A stretch of 37,592 bases of DNA from Streptomyces sp. ISL-11 (GCF_018614525.1 NZ_JAGGOL010000044.1:1-37592), one strand, 5' to 3'. Positions 22,708 to 31,249 are shown, counted from the first letter of the stretch. Numbers and translations: made by a program. Notes: generated by a model from the sequence alone, not told the origin.

Positions 22708-23718
22708 ATGCTCGAAGACCGCGCCGCCGCCGCCTCGCCGACCCCGTGGCCGGCCGCGTATCCCGAGGGATACGCGGTCGTCGACGTGGAGACCACCGGG
22801 CTCGCCCGCGACGACCGGATAGTGTCGGCCGCCGTCTATCAGCTGGACGCCCGCGGCCGGGTGGAGGACCAGTGGTACACGCTGGTCAACCCGCAGCGCG
22901 ACCCCGGCCCGGTGTGGATCCACGGCCTGACCACCGAAGTCCTCGCCGACGCGCCGCTCTTCCCGGAGATCGCCGGCGAGCTGGCGAAGCGGCTCGACGG
23001 CCGGGTCCTCGTCGCGCACAACGCCGCCTTCGACTGGTCGATGCTCGCCCGTGAGTACGCACGAGCGCGCTCCACCGCCCCGGTGCGCCAGCGGCTGTGC
23101 ACCATCGCGCTCTCCAAGGAGCTGCGCCTGCCGCTGCCCAACCACAAGCTCGAGTCCCTGGCCGCGCACTACGGCGTCGTACAGCAGCGCGCGCACCACG
23201 CGCTGGACGACGCCCGGGTGCTCGCGGAGGCGTTCCGGCCCAGCCTGCACCTGGCGGCCGAGGCGGGGCTGCGGCTGCCGCTGCTGGCGTGCCAGCCGCT
23301 GACGGAGTGGTCCGACGGGCCCACGGCGACGCGCTCGGCCTCCATCGGCTATCAGCCGTCGTACCGGTCGGGGACCTGGCGGGCCAGCCGGAAGCGCCCG
23401 GCCTGCCCGTACCCCAACCCCGGTCGGTACAAAGCGGGCGAACAGCTCATTCAGGGCATGCGGGTGGCGTTCTCGGGCGACACCTCCGTCGACCGCGAGC
23501 TGCTGGAGGACCGCGCCATCGAGGCGGGCCTGCACATCGCCACGAGTGTGTCGCGGCTCACCAGCCTCCTGGTCACCAACGACCCCGACTCCCTCACCTC
23601 CAAGACCACCAAGGCGCGCTCCTTCGACACTCCGGTCATCGACGAGGCGGCCTTCATGCAGCTCCTCCAGCACGTGGTCCCCGCGCGGAGCGAGGCCAGG
23701 GGCCCGTCCGGCGCGTGA
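22708..23718 (+). CDS. DEDDh 3'-5' exonuclease with C-terminal BRCT domain
   Basis: 336 residues. The N-terminal half is a DnaQ-like (DNA polymerase III epsilon-type) exonuclease: VVDVETTG with Asp26 and Glu28, HGLTTEVLADAP, VAHNAAFDWSML, and HHALDDARVLAEAF with the His and last Asp. After a linker of about 60 residues the C-terminal 85 residues (IQGMRVAFSGDTSVDRELLE ... DEAAFMQLLQHV) form a BRCT domain. Such proteins are thought to act in DNA repair. The ATG at 22708 is chosen; an in-frame GTG two codons earlier (22702) is possible. SURF1 follows 53 bases later. Confidence 0.88.
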   Translation: MLEDRAAAASPTPWPAAYPEGYAVVDVETTGLARDDRIVSAAVYQLDARGRVEDQWYTLVNPQRDPGPVWIHGLTTEVLADAPLFPEIAGELAKRLDGRVLVAHNAAFDWSMLAREYARARSTAPVRQRLCTIALSKELRLPLPNHKLESLAAHYGVVQQRAHHALDDARVLAEAFRPSLHLAAEAGLRLPLLACQPLTEWSDGPTATRSASIGYQPSYRSGTWRASRKRPACPYPNPGRYKAGEQLIQGMRVAFSGDTSVDRELLEDRAIEAGLHIATSVSRLTSLLVTNDPDSLTSKTTKARSFDTPVIDEAAFMQLLQHVVPARSEARGPSGA

Positions 23719-23758
23719 GCCGGCGGCACCCGATGGCAGGGGGGCGAACCACGCCAGG

Positions 23759-23764
23759 TACCGT
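23759..23764 (+). promoter_or_regulatory. possible -10 of the SURF1 gene (leaderless)
   Basis: TACCGT lies 7 bases before the GTG at 23772 and there is no Shine-Dalgarno, so the transcript may begin at the start codon. Confidence 0.45.
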
Positions 23765-23771
23765 CAAATGC

Positions 23772-24599
23772 GTGTACCGCTTCCTGTTGTCCCGGCAGTG
23801 GGTGATCCTCACGCTCGTGGGACTCGCCCTCATCCCGGTGATGATCAAACTGGGTTTCTGGCAGTTCCACCGCCATGAACACCGGGTCGCGCGCAACGAC
23901 CTGGTGGCCCGCAGCCTGGCCGCCGACCCCGTGCCCGTCACCGAGCTGACCGCGCCGGGCCGGCCCGTGACCCGGGACGCCGTCTGGCACCGGGTGACCG
24001 CCAGCGGTACGTACGACACCAAGGACGAGGTCATCGTCCGGATGCGGACCAGCGCCGACGGCAAGTCGGGCCGCTGGGTCCTCACCCCCCTGCTGCTGGC
24101 CGACGGCCGGGCCGTCCTCGTCAACCGCGGCTGGATCCCCGCCGACGGCGAGCAGACGAAGTTCCCGCAGATCCCCGCGCCGCCGTCCGGCAAGGTCACC
24201 GTCACCGGCCGGCTGCGCGCCGACGAGACCGACGCCAGCGGCATCAAGGACACCACCGGCCTGCCGCCCCGTCAGGTCATGCGCATCGACAGCGAGCGGC
24301 AGGCCAAGGCCCTCGGCCGCCCCGTCCTCGGCGGCTACCTCGAACTCACCGATCCCGCCCCCGGCGACAGCGGCCCCGAGCTCGTGCCCGCCCCCGACCA
24401 CAGCGGCATCGGCCCGCACATGGCCTACGCCGTGCAGTGGTGGCTGTTCGCCGCGTTCGTGCCCGTCGGCTGGTTCGTCCTGGTCCGCCGCGAGCGCCGC
24501 GACCGGGCCGCCGAGGCCGCCAGGGCCGCCGCCGGGGCGGGCGCCGCCGACGCGCCGGCGCACGGCACCGTCGCCCGGACGGCCTCCGCGCCGGAGTAG
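23772..24599 (+). CDS. SURF1 family cytochrome oxidase assembly protein
   Basis: 275 residues from the GTG at 23772, giving the usual actinobacterial start (YRFLLSRQWVILTLVGLAL). One transmembrane helix lies at each end (about 8-28 and 220-240, MAYAVQWWLFAAFVPVGWFV), with the SURF1 domain between: LGFWQFHRHEHR, VTASGTYDTKDEVIVR, GRWVLTPLLLADGRAVLVNRGWIP and GPHMAYAVQWW. SURF1 helps insert haem into subunit I of aa3-type cytochrome c oxidase. An in-frame ATG at 23733 would add 13 residues. Ala/Arg-rich tail. The GH15 gene starts 30 bases downstream. Confidence 0.9.
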   Translation: MYRFLLSRQWVILTLVGLALIPVMIKLGFWQFHRHEHRVARNDLVARSLAADPVPVTELTAPGRPVTRDAVWHRVTASGTYDTKDEVIVRMRTSADGKSGRWVLTPLLLADGRAVLVNRGWIPADGEQTKFPQIPAPPSGKVTVTGRLRADETDASGIKDTTGLPPRQVMRIDSERQAKALGRPVLGGYLELTDPAPGDSGPELVPAPDHSGIGPHMAYAVQWWLFAAFVPVGWFVLVRRERRDRAAEAARAAAGAGAADAPAHGTVARTASAPE

Positions 24600-24628
24600 C
24601 CCCCGCACCTGGTGGGAAGACGCTCCGC

Positions 24629-26413
24629 GTGGCACCACTCATCGAGGACTACGCGCTCATCGGCGATCTCCAGACCGCCGCCCTCGTCGGCCGGGACGGC
24701 TCGATCGACTGGCTCTGCCTGCCCCGGTTCGACTCACCGTCCTGCTTCGCCGCGCTCGTCGGCGACCAGGACAACGGCCATTGGCGGCTCGCCCCCGACG
24801 GCGCCGGCGACTGCACCCGGCGCTCCTACCTGAAGGACTCCCTCGTCCTGGAGACCGTCTGGGAGACGGACAGTGGCACCGTCAAGGTCATCGACTTCAT
24901 GCCCCAGCGCGACACCGCCCCCGATGTCGTCCGCATCGTCGAAGGCGTCTCGGGCTCCGTCGACATGCTCGGCGTGCTCCGGCTGCGCTTCGACTACGGC
25001 AACGTCATCCCCTGGGTCCGCCGCACCGACGGCCACCGCGTCGCCGTCGCCGGCCCCGACTCGGTCTGGCTGCGCAGCGAACCGCCCGTCCGCACCTACG
25101 GCCGCGGCTTCAGCACCCGCTCGGAGTTCACCGTCTCCGCCGGCGAGCAGGTCGCCTTCGTCCTGACCTGGCACCCCTCGCACCAGAAGCGCCCCCGGCT
25201 CGTCGACCCGCACGAATCGCTGCGCCACAGCCTGGAGGACTGGCGCACCTGGGCCGCCCGCTGCACCTACGACGGCCCGCACCGCGAAGCCGTCGTCCGC
25301 TCGCTGATCGTCCTCAAGGCGCTCACGTACGCCCCCACCGGCGGCATCGTCGCCGCCCCCACCACCTCCCTGCCCGAGGAGATCGGCGGCGTCCGCAACT
25401 GGGACTACCGCTACTGCTGGCTGCGCGACTCCACCCTCACCCTGGGCGCGCTGCTCGCCGCCGGCTACGTCGACGAGGCCGGTGCCTGGCGCGACTGGCT
25501 GCTGCGCGCGGTCGCCGGCGACCCCGCCGACCTGCAGATCATGTACGGGCTCGCGGGCGAGCGCCGGCTGCCCGAGGTCGAACTGCCCTGGCTCGGCGGC
25601 TACGAGCGCTCCGCCCCCGTACGCGTCGGCAACAGCGCCGTCACCCAGCTCCAGCTCGACGTCTACGGCGAGGTCATGGACTCCTTCCACGTCGCGCGCG
25701 AGGGCGGGCTCGGCCCCAAGCCGCACGCCTGGCGGCTCCAGCGCTGCCTCATGGAGTTCATCAAGGACCACTGGCGGGAGCCCGACGAGGGCATCTGGGA
25801 GATCCGCGGACCGCGCCGCCACTTCGTCCACTCCAAGGTGATGGCGTGGGTGGCCGCCGACCGCGCGATCCGCGCGATGGAGGGCGACTCCCGGCTGGAG
25901 GGCGACATCGACAGCTGGCGGGCCATAAGGGAGGAGGTCCACCAAGAGGTCTGCGAGCGGGGTTACGACGCCGCGCGGGGCACCTTCACCCAGTACTACG
26001 GCTCCCGCGAACTGGACGCGGCCACCCTCCTCATCCCCCGCGTCGGCTTCCTGCCCCCCGACGACCCGCGCGTCGTGGGCACCGTGGACGCCGTCCGCCA
26101 GGAGCTCACCCACGGCGGGCTCGTGCGCCGCTACACCCTCGACGGCGGGCACATCGACGGGCTGCCCGGCCAGGAGGGCGTCTTCGTGGTGTGCTCGTTC
26201 TGGCTCGCCGACGCGCTGCGGCTGACCGGCCGCACCAAGGAGGCGCGGGAGCTCTTCGAGCGGCTGCTGTCCCTGCGCAACGACGTCGGCCTGCTCTCGG
26301 AGGAGTACGACACGGTGGCCCTGCGCCAACTGGGCAACTTCCCCCAGGCGTTCAGCCACATCGGCCTCGTAGGCACCGCCTTCGCGCTGCTCGACCCGGA
26401 CCCGGCGCCCTGA
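24629..26413 (+). CDS. GH15 family glycosidase (trehalase/glucoamylase-like)
   Basis: 594 residues from the GTG at 24629, with GGTGGGAAGA about 10 bases ahead. N-terminal beta-sandwich domain: APLIEDYALIGDLQTAALV then GSIDWLCLPRFDSPSCFAAL (abridged), characteristic of bacterial GH15. The (alpha/alpha)6 barrel carries EEIGGVRNWDYRYCWLRDS (Asn about residue 257), GGYERSAPVRVGNSAVTQLQ and FLPPDDPRVVGTVDAV. Mycobacterial members are trehalases, others glucoamylases; trehalase is likely but the exact substrate is inferred. No signal peptide, so it acts in the cytoplasm. Convergent with the AmaP gene, 10 bases apart. Confidence 0.9.
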   Translation: MAPLIEDYALIGDLQTAALVGRDGSIDWLCLPRFDSPSCFAALVGDQDNGHWRLAPDGAGDCTRRSYLKDSLVLETVWETDSGTVKVIDFMPQRDTAPDVVRIVEGVSGSVDMLGVLRLRFDYGNVIPWVRRTDGHRVAVAGPDSVWLRSEPPVRTYGRGFSTRSEFTVSAGEQVAFVLTWHPSHQKRPRLVDPHESLRHSLEDWRTWAARCTYDGPHREAVVRSLIVLKALTYAPTGGIVAAPTTSLPEEIGGVRNWDYRYCWLRDSTLTLGALLAAGYVDEAGAWRDWLLRAVAGDPADLQIMYGLAGERRLPEVELPWLGGYERSAPVRVGNSAVTQLQLDVYGEVMDSFHVAREGGLGPKPHAWRLQRCLMEFIKDHWREPDEGIWEIRGPRRHFVHSKVMAWVAADRAIRAMEGDSRLEGDIDSWRAIREEVHQEVCERGYDAARGTFTQYYGSRELDAATLLIPRVGFLPPDDPRVVGTVDAVRQELTHGGLVRRYTLDGGHIDGLPGQEGVFVVCSFWLADALRLTGRTKEARELFERLLSLRNDVGLLSEEYDTVALRQLGNFPQAFSHIGLVGTAFALLDPDPAP

Positions 26414-26423
26414 CGCGGGGCCC

Positions 26424-27020
26424 TCAGTCCACCCGCTCGGCGCGGTGCCGCACCACGCCGAGACGCACCTCGGCGGGAAGCCGGCCGAGCCCCGCCGACG
26501 AACGGGCGTGCGCGAGGGCCTCGTCGCCCACCCGGCGCAGCGCCGTGTCCGGGGAGGCGTGCGGGGCCAGGGTCAGCGCGATCCGGGCCTCCGGCGCGGC
26601 ACTCCGGCCCCGCAGCACGACCAGCGCGCGGTCGACGCCGTCCAGGGACTCCGCCTCGGCGGCCAGCGCGGTCTCCAGGGCCGGGCCCCGCAGCGCGGCG
26701 GCCTCGCCGTCCCCGGTGTCGATGACGATCTCGCGCAGCCGGTGCCGCCGCAGCTGCGCCAGCAGCCACCACAGGGCGAGCAGCACGACGGCCGCGAGCG
26801 TCACGATCACCGCCGGCCACCACCAGTCCTCACCCCGCCACTTGCGGCGGTCGGCGCGGCCGAGGAGCACGTCCTGCGGCCCGTCGAAGGGCCAGGCGGA
26901 GGGCAGGGCGAAGTCCCAGTGCCGCTGGAGGTCCAGGGCGCCGATCAGCACGGCCGCGCCGAGCGCGACCAGCACCACCCCGGCCAGCGCGACCAGCACC
27001 CGGTTGACCGTCGTCAGCAT
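26424..27020 (-). CDS. amaP: AmaP-type membrane anchor protein of the Asp23 cluster
   Basis: 198 residues. Two transmembrane helices (RVLVALAGVVLVALGAAVLIG, about 7-27; AVIVTLAAVVLLALWWLLAQL, about 70-90) are followed by a 105-residue cytoplasmic region with the Asp23/AmaP-like alternating pattern (GVDRALVVLRGRS, ARIALTLAPHASP). In Staphylococcus AmaP anchors Asp23 to the membrane. Last gene of a five-gene operon on the minus strand; it starts 7 bases after the DUF6286 stop, with GAGGG ahead of the ATG. Confidence 0.82.
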   Translation of the reverse strand: MLTTVNRVLVALAGVVLVALGAAVLIGALDLQRHWDFALPSAWPFDGPQDVLLGRADRRKWRGEDWWWPAVIVTLAAVVLLALWWLLAQLRRHRLREIVIDTGDGEAAALRGPALETALAAEAESLDGVDRALVVLRGRSAAPEARIALTLAPHASPDTALRRVGDEALAHARSSAGLGRLPAEVRLGVVRHRAERVD

Positions 27021-27027
27021 CGCGCCC

Positions 27028-27657
27028 TCACTTCTTGGCCGGTCGGCGTACGGACACGGACAGCGCCGGCCGCCGGGCGAGCCCCAGCCGGTCCACGCCG
27101 TCGGCCAGTACGGAGTCGAGGTCGGCCCGTACCTCGTCCAGGTCCCGGAAGTGCGACTGCGCCCGCGCCCTGACCCGGCGGCGTCCGACGTCGACGCGTA
27201 CGGACCGCACGCCGGAGACCCGCATCGCCCGGTCCCGGAGCACCAGCGCCGCCGCCTTGCGGTCCAGGCCGGCGCGGACGTCCGGGTTGTCGCGCCGCAT
27301 GGGCAGCACCCCGCGCAGACCGGGGGTGAGGGCGAGCGCGATCAGCCACAGGCCGGCGAGCACGGCGGCCGCGGCGCCGACGACGATCCAGGCGTCGTCC
27401 AGGGGCCGGGCGGCCAGCTCGCGGGCGAGCCGGCGACGCCAGCCCATCGCGGGCCGGTGCGCCCGTACGGCGGACACGTCGTAGAGGAGGATCCCGGCGG
27501 CGCCGAGGACCACGGCGGAGACGAGCGCGGCGGGCAGCCGCCGCGTCGACCAGAACCGCCGGGCGTGTCCGGCGGCCGGGGCCTCGGTGGGGGGCGCCGG
27601 TCGCGCGGCGTCCTCCTCGGGCGCCGGGGGGCCGACGGCGGCCTCGGTTCCGCTCAT
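27028..27657 (-). CDS. DUF6286-type membrane protein of the Asp23 cluster
   Basis: 209 residues from the ATG at 27657, which overlaps the stop of the upstream Asp23-like gene (ATGA). A Pro/Ala-rich cytoplasmic start is followed by two helices (LPAALVSAVVLGAAGILLYDV, about 43-63; DAWIVVGAAAAVLAGLWLIALAL, about 89-111) and a C-terminal domain (MRVSGVRSVRVDVGRRRVRARAQ...VDRLGLARRP, abridged) that repeats the AmaP-like pattern. Function unknown; position suggests it is another membrane partner of the Asp23-like proteins. Confidence 0.8.
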   Translation of the reverse strand: MSGTEAAVGPPAPEEDAARPAPPTEAPAAGHARRFWSTRRLPAALVSAVVLGAAGILLYDVSAVRAHRPAMGWRRRLARELAARPLDDAWIVVGAAAAVLAGLWLIALALTPGLRGVLPMRRDNPDVRAGLDRKAAALVLRDRAMRVSGVRSVRVDVGRRRVRARAQSHFRDLDEVRADLDSVLADGVDRLGLARRPALSVSVRRPAKK

Positions 27658-28022
27658 CGCACCCGCTCCCGGCCCGCGGAGAGGGTCTGCGCCGAGTGCA
27701 GCCGCTCCACCGTGACGACGACCTCCGGTACGTCCATGCCCGCCAGCGTGCGCACGCGCTCGACGATCCGCCGCCGCACCGCGGCGCACCGGGCGCCCAG
27801 GTCCGCCGGATAGCCGAGCTCCACGGAGACCCGGACCCGGGCCGAGTCGTCGCGCACCGCCACCGTCGCGTACGGGGAGGGGCGCCCCCCGTGCGCGCCG
27901 TCCCGGGGGTGTCCCGGGGGCGGGGCCGCGTCGCTCAGCGCCTCCCGGGCCGCCTGTGACGCGATCTTGGCGACGACGCGGTCGGCGATCCGGGTCGCAC
28001 CGCGTTCAGCCGGTTCCACCAC
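27654..28022 (-). CDS. Asp23/Gls24 family envelope stress protein (second copy)
   Basis: 122 residues. The family pattern is visible: GATRIADRVVAKIASQAARE, YATVAVRDDSARVRVSVELG and VRTLAGMDVPEVVVTVERLH. Compared with the first copy (28249-28671) it has a Pro/Gly insert near residue 35 and lacks the acidic tail. Two GTG codons (28022 and 28019) follow GAGGGGAC; either could be the start. Its stop overlaps the DUF6286 gene start, so the two are translationally coupled. Confidence 0.82.
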   Translation of the reverse strand: MVEPAERGATRIADRVVAKIASQAAREALSDAAPPPGHPRDGAHGGRPSPYATVAVRDDSARVRVSVELGYPADLGARCAAVRRRIVERVRTLAGMDVPEVVVTVERLHSAQTLSAGRERVR

Positions 28023-28045
28023 GTCCCCTCACCGCTCCCCTCGGT

Positions 28046-28237
28046 TCATCGACGCCGTCCGTCGCGCTCCCGCGCGCGGAAGAACTCACCCGCGTCGAGG
28101 TCGCCGTCCAGGAAGCGGCCGACCACGAACCCGACCGCACCCAGGGCGGCCACCAGCACAAAGGCTCCGAATCCGCCGAAATACCCGGCGAACGCGAGCG
28201 CCATGCCGGCGATCATGCCGATCAAGGCCATGCTCAT
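28046..28237 (-). CDS. small membrane protein of the Asp23 cluster (DUF2273-like)
   Basis: 63 residues: two Gly/Ala-rich helices (MALIGMIAGMALAFAGYFGG and FGAFVLVAALGAVGFVVGRFL), then an acidic/basic tail (DGDLDAGEFFRARERDGRRR). Small two-helix proteins (DUF2273) are usual members of Asp23 operons. GAGGAG stands 8 bases before the ATG. It lies 11 bases after the first Asp23 gene. Confidence 0.8.
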   Translation of the reverse strand: MSMALIGMIAGMALAFAGYFGGFGAFVLVAALGAVGFVVGRFLDGDLDAGEFFRARERDGRRR

Positions 28238-28248
28238 CGTGCGCTCCT

Positions 28249-28671
28249 CTACTGGAGCCTCTGCTCCGGCTCGTCCTCTTCCTCATCCGGCAGCTTGACG
28301 TCGCTCACGGCGATGTTGACCTCGACGACCTCCAGGCCCGTCATGCGTTCCACCGCTGAGATGACGTTTTCCCGCACCGCGCGGGCGACATCCGCGATGG
28401 CGACCCCGTAATCCACGACGATCTCCAGATCGAGGGCCGTCTGCACCTCACCGACCTCGGCCTTCACACCGCGGGAGACCGACTTGCCGCCACCGGGCAC
28501 CCGGTCCCGTACGGCTCCGAACGTGCGGGCGAGGCCGCCGCCCATCGCGTGCACACCGACGACGTCACGGGCCGCCAGTCCGGCGATCTTCTCCACGACG
28601 CCGTCGGCGATGGTCGTCCGGCCGCGGTCGGCGGGAAGGGCCAGGGGCTCCTTCTGCGCGCTGTCGGTCAT
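28249..28671 (-). CDS. Asp23/Gls24 family envelope stress response protein (first copy)
   Basis: 140 residues, a canonical family member: GRTTIADGVVEKIAGLAARD near residue 17, GVHAMGGGLARTFGAV, VKAEVGEVQTALDLEIVVDYG near residue 68, VRENVISAVERMTGLEVVEV then NIAVSDV, and an acidic tail (PDEEEDEPEQ). Asp23-like proteins are abundant cytoplasmic proteins tethered to the membrane by AmaP and induced by envelope stress. First gene of the five-gene operon; AGAGG precedes the ATG. Confidence 0.9.
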   Translation of the reverse strand: MTDSAQKEPLALPADRGRTTIADGVVEKIAGLAARDVVGVHAMGGGLARTFGAVRDRVPGGGKSVSRGVKAEVGEVQTALDLEIVVDYGVAIADVARAVRENVISAVERMTGLEVVEVNIAVSDVKLPDEEEDEPEQRLQ

Positions 28672-28873
28672 CGTCGATCGCCTCTTTCCCGGGGGAGGAA
28701 AACGTCTACGGCTCCTTTTGCCACCTTAGGCGCGCTCCGCCCGGGCCGCTCGGGGGAAGCGGCGGAAGCGGCCGGAGCGGCGCCGTCCGAGTGAGCCGCC
28801 CGTCCGGAACATGCCGATTGGGGCAGGCTGAAGGGGAGAGGCCGGCGCATGCCTGCCCCATACCGGCTGAGGG

Positions 28874-29566
28874 GTGACCGTGGTGGCCGCGGACCAGTGG
28901 GCACAGACCGTACGGCGGCAACTCGCACGCGGCAGACTGCTTCCGCTGGGGGGCGCGGAGGACGGCGCCTGGATCACGGAGTCGGCTGCGGTGGGCGCGT
29001 TGCGCCGGGCGGCGCACGCCGCGCTTCCGGCAGTGCGCCTGGAAGCGGTCCGCATCGCCCTCGTCAAGGCGACCTCCCCGCCGGCGGTGCCGCCGCCCCC
29101 GAGCGCGCTCCCGCCGGGCCCACTCCGCATCGAGGCGGACGTGGCGACGACGGCGGACCTCCCGTTCCCGGAGACGGCGGCCCGGTTGCGGGCGGTGCTG
29201 AGGCACACCGCCGAAGAGGGACTGGGCCTGCTGGTCGAGTCGACCGACCTGCGCCTGACGGACCTGCTGGACGCGGGGACCCCGCCCCGGAACGAGCCGG
29301 ACGGCCCCGGCACCGCGCCGACTCCGCCCCCGGCCGGTCAGGACCCCCTCACCCGGGCCGCCCTCGCCGTCCCGGGTGTCACCCACGCGAGCTCGCGGAC
29401 CCGGGGGGATCACGTCCAAGTGGACATCACCGTCACCGTGGAGCGCCGCGCGCTGGACACGGCACGGGACGTCCGCACGGCCGTGGGGCGGGCATCGACG
29501 CAGGTCACACCATCACCGTCCACGGTGGCTGTCATGGTCACAGCGATAGACTCCCCGCCTGTTTGA
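28874..29566 (+). CDS. conserved Streptomyces protein with Asp23-like segments, divergent from the Asp23 operon
   Basis: 230 residues, soluble. An N-terminal half (QWAQTVRRQLARGRLLPLGG, abridged context; LRRAAHAALPAVRLEAVRIALVKA) and a C-terminal half (LAVPGVTHASSRTRGDHVQVDITVTVERRALDTARDVRTAV, residues about 180-220) are joined by a Pro-rich linker. The C-terminal part follows the Asp23 pattern (V-GV...V-V-I-V...V). In databases I recall the uninformative label 'nucleopolyhedrovirus P10 family'; nothing viral is seen. Start at GTG 28874 or the GTGs at 28880/28883, which suit GAGGGG better. The Asp23 operon is divergent, with about 200 bases between. Confidence 0.75.
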   Translation: MTVVAADQWAQTVRRQLARGRLLPLGGAEDGAWITESAAVGALRRAAHAALPAVRLEAVRIALVKATSPPAVPPPPSALPPGPLRIEADVATTADLPFPETAARLRAVLRHTAEEGLGLLVESTDLRLTDLLDAGTPPRNEPDGPGTAPTPPPAGQDPLTRAALAVPGVTHASSRTRGDHVQVDITVTVERRALDTARDVRTAVGRASTQVTPSPSTVAVMVTAIDSPPV

Positions 29567-29609
29567 TCAAGGTGGGGCGGCGGCTGCATGTCCCTGAGAG
29601 GGGCATGGC

Positions 29610-30422
29610 ATGGCAGAGGCCGGGACGAGTACGCCGGACGAGGGGCGTGTGGTCGCCCTCTTCACGACCGCCGGGGCGGCGGCCCAGTGGCTCGGCTTCA
29701 GCCGCGAGGCCCTCGCGGAGTTCGACGCACCGGGCATCCGCTTCGTCCAGGGGCTCCGGGCCTTCCTCGGCACGGTGACGACGTTCGCCCTCATCTGGAT
29801 GTACGGCGTGGACGGCGGCTGGAGCTCCGTCCTCGAGGACGGGCTGACCAAGCTGTTCATGGCACCGCTGGTGCTCATCGTCGCGGGCCCCCTCGTCATC
29901 ACCGGGTTCATCCTCTACGCGCCGAAGGATCTCCGCCCGGGGCTGCGCCAGAACCTGCGGTTCCCTCTGATGACCGTGGGTGCCTACCTGGGCCTGCCCC
30001 TTGCGGGGCTGGGCGCGGCCGCCGGGGTGTGGTGGCTGATCATCACGTACGTGGCCCCATGGAAGTTCGGGCTGATCGTCGGCCCGCTGCTCGCCCTGCT
30101 CCTGTCCTTCTGGCTGGTCGGCGGCCTGCTCTGGCTGGCCGTCTTCGTCTTCCTCGCCTCCGGCGTCGTCGCCCGTACCGCGTTCAACACCGGCGTCGTG
30201 CACCCCACGCTGCCCGCCGTGTTCACCGCGATAGTCGTCTGGACGCTCAACCTCGTCTCCCTGGGCGACGGCCTGCCCAACGGCCCCCTCTCCATAAAGA
30301 TCGCCGCCCTCCTCGGCGGCCCCCTCTCCGTCACCGCCATCTCCGCCTGGGAGCTCCGCTTCCTGCGCACCCGCTACGGCGTGCGCGTCCGCGGCCCCCG
30401 CACCGGTCACACCGCGGAATAA
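29610..30422 (+). CDS. multi-pass membrane protein A of a tandem paralogous pair
   Basis: 270 residues, about six hydrophobic helices. Conserved with the next gene: YGVDGGWSSVLEDGLTKLFM then APLVLIVAGPLVITGFILYAP near residue 65-105, and LGDGLPNGPLSIKIAALLGG then PLSVTAISAWELRFLRTRYG near the C-terminus. A 45-residue soluble N-terminus (VVALFTTAGAAAQWLGFSRE) differs from its paralogue. No known family is recognised. AGAGGGG precedes the ATG. It begins 43 bases after the Asp23-like gene on the same strand and may be co-transcribed with it. Confidence 0.8.
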   Translation: MAEAGTSTPDEGRVVALFTTAGAAAQWLGFSREALAEFDAPGIRFVQGLRAFLGTVTTFALIWMYGVDGGWSSVLEDGLTKLFMAPLVLIVAGPLVITGFILYAPKDLRPGLRQNLRFPLMTVGAYLGLPLAGLGAAAGVWWLIITYVAPWKFGLIVGPLLALLLSFWLVGGLLWLAVFVFLASGVVARTAFNTGVVHPTLPAVFTAIVVWTLNLVSLGDGLPNGPLSIKIAALLGGPLSVTAISAWELRFLRTRYGVRVRGPRTGHTAE

Positions 30423-30470
30423 GGCCCGGATAAGCTTCCGCGCGAAGATCTTCAACGGGGAGAACGTCTC

Positions 30471-31235
30471 ATGTCACTGATGGAACTGGGCGGCGCAGGC
30501 TGTCTGGGAGTCGTAAACAACGCCCGCGCCCGCGCCGCCGGCATCTTCGCCGCTCCCAGCCCCGGCCGGGTCACCGACCCGGTCATCGGCCGCGTCCAGA
30601 AAGCGCGGGCCATCACCGGCGCCTTCACCACATTCCTGCTGATATCGACCTACGGCATCGACGGCGGCTGGAGCGCCGTGTTCGAGGACGGCTTCACCAA
30701 GCTGTTCATGGCACCGCTGGTGCTGATACTCGTCGGCCCGCTCATCATCGCCGGTTTCATCTGGTACGCGCCGCCGCAGCACCGCCCCGCGCTGCGTTCC
30801 CGGCTGCGCTACCCCCTCAAGGCCATCGGCTGGTACCTGGGCATACCGCTCGGCACGATCGGCGGACTCACACTCCTGGCCCTGCTGGCCAAGGCTCTGG
30901 AGGGAATCCTCGTCCTCCAGGCGGTGATGTTTCTGATCATCCTCGTCGTGGCGATACCGTTCACGGTCTGGGCGGCGTTCTTCCTCGTCTTCTCCTCCGG
31001 CGCCGCCGCCCGGTACGCCTTCAACACCGCCGATGTGCACGCCGCGCTGCCGGCGGTGCTCACGGCCGTGCTCGTGTGGGTGCTCAACGTGGTCCAGCTC
31101 GGCGACGGGCTGCCGAACGGGCCGCTGGTCGTACAGCTGGCCGCTTTCCTCGGCGGACCGCTGTCCGTCACGGCCGTCTCCGTCTGGGAGCTGCACATCC
31201 TGCGCACCCGCTACGGCGTCCGCGTGCGGGGCTGA
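30471..31235 (+). CDS. multi-pass membrane protein B of a tandem paralogous pair
   Basis: 254 residues, similar to the preceding protein throughout the membrane part: YGIDGGWSAVFEDGFTKLFM then APLVLILVGPLIIAGFIWYAP, and VQLGDGLPNGPLVVQLAAFL then GGPLSVTAVSVWELHILRTR. The N-terminus (LGGAGCLGVVNNARARAAGI) is different and short. GGGGAG is 8 bases before the ATG. It follows paralogue A by 48 bases and ends at a strong terminator. Function unknown; the conserved charged motif between helices (GDGLPNGP) and the DGGW motif could be functional sites. Confidence 0.8.
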   Translation: MSLMELGGAGCLGVVNNARARAAGIFAAPSPGRVTDPVIGRVQKARAITGAFTTFLLISTYGIDGGWSAVFEDGFTKLFMAPLVLILVGPLIIAGFIWYAPPQHRPALRSRLRYPLKAIGWYLGIPLGTIGGLTLLALLAKALEGILVLQAVMFLIILVVAIPFTVWAAFFLVFSSGAAARYAFNTADVHAALPAVLTAVLVWVLNVVQLGDGLPNGPLVVQLAAFLGGPLSVTAVSVWELHILRTRYGVRVRG

Positions 31236-31249
31236 CCGCCCGCCGGAGT

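Noticed and set aside
24781..27813. 1010-codon open frame on the plus strand
   Set aside because: It is the shadow of the GH15 gene and of the antisense of the Asp23 operon; the translation is Arg/Pro/Ala-rich with no domains.
28874..29566. viral P10-like function for the 230-residue protein
   Set aside because: The label I recall from databases rests on low-complexity similarity; the sequence shows a Pro-rich linker and Asp23-like segments only.
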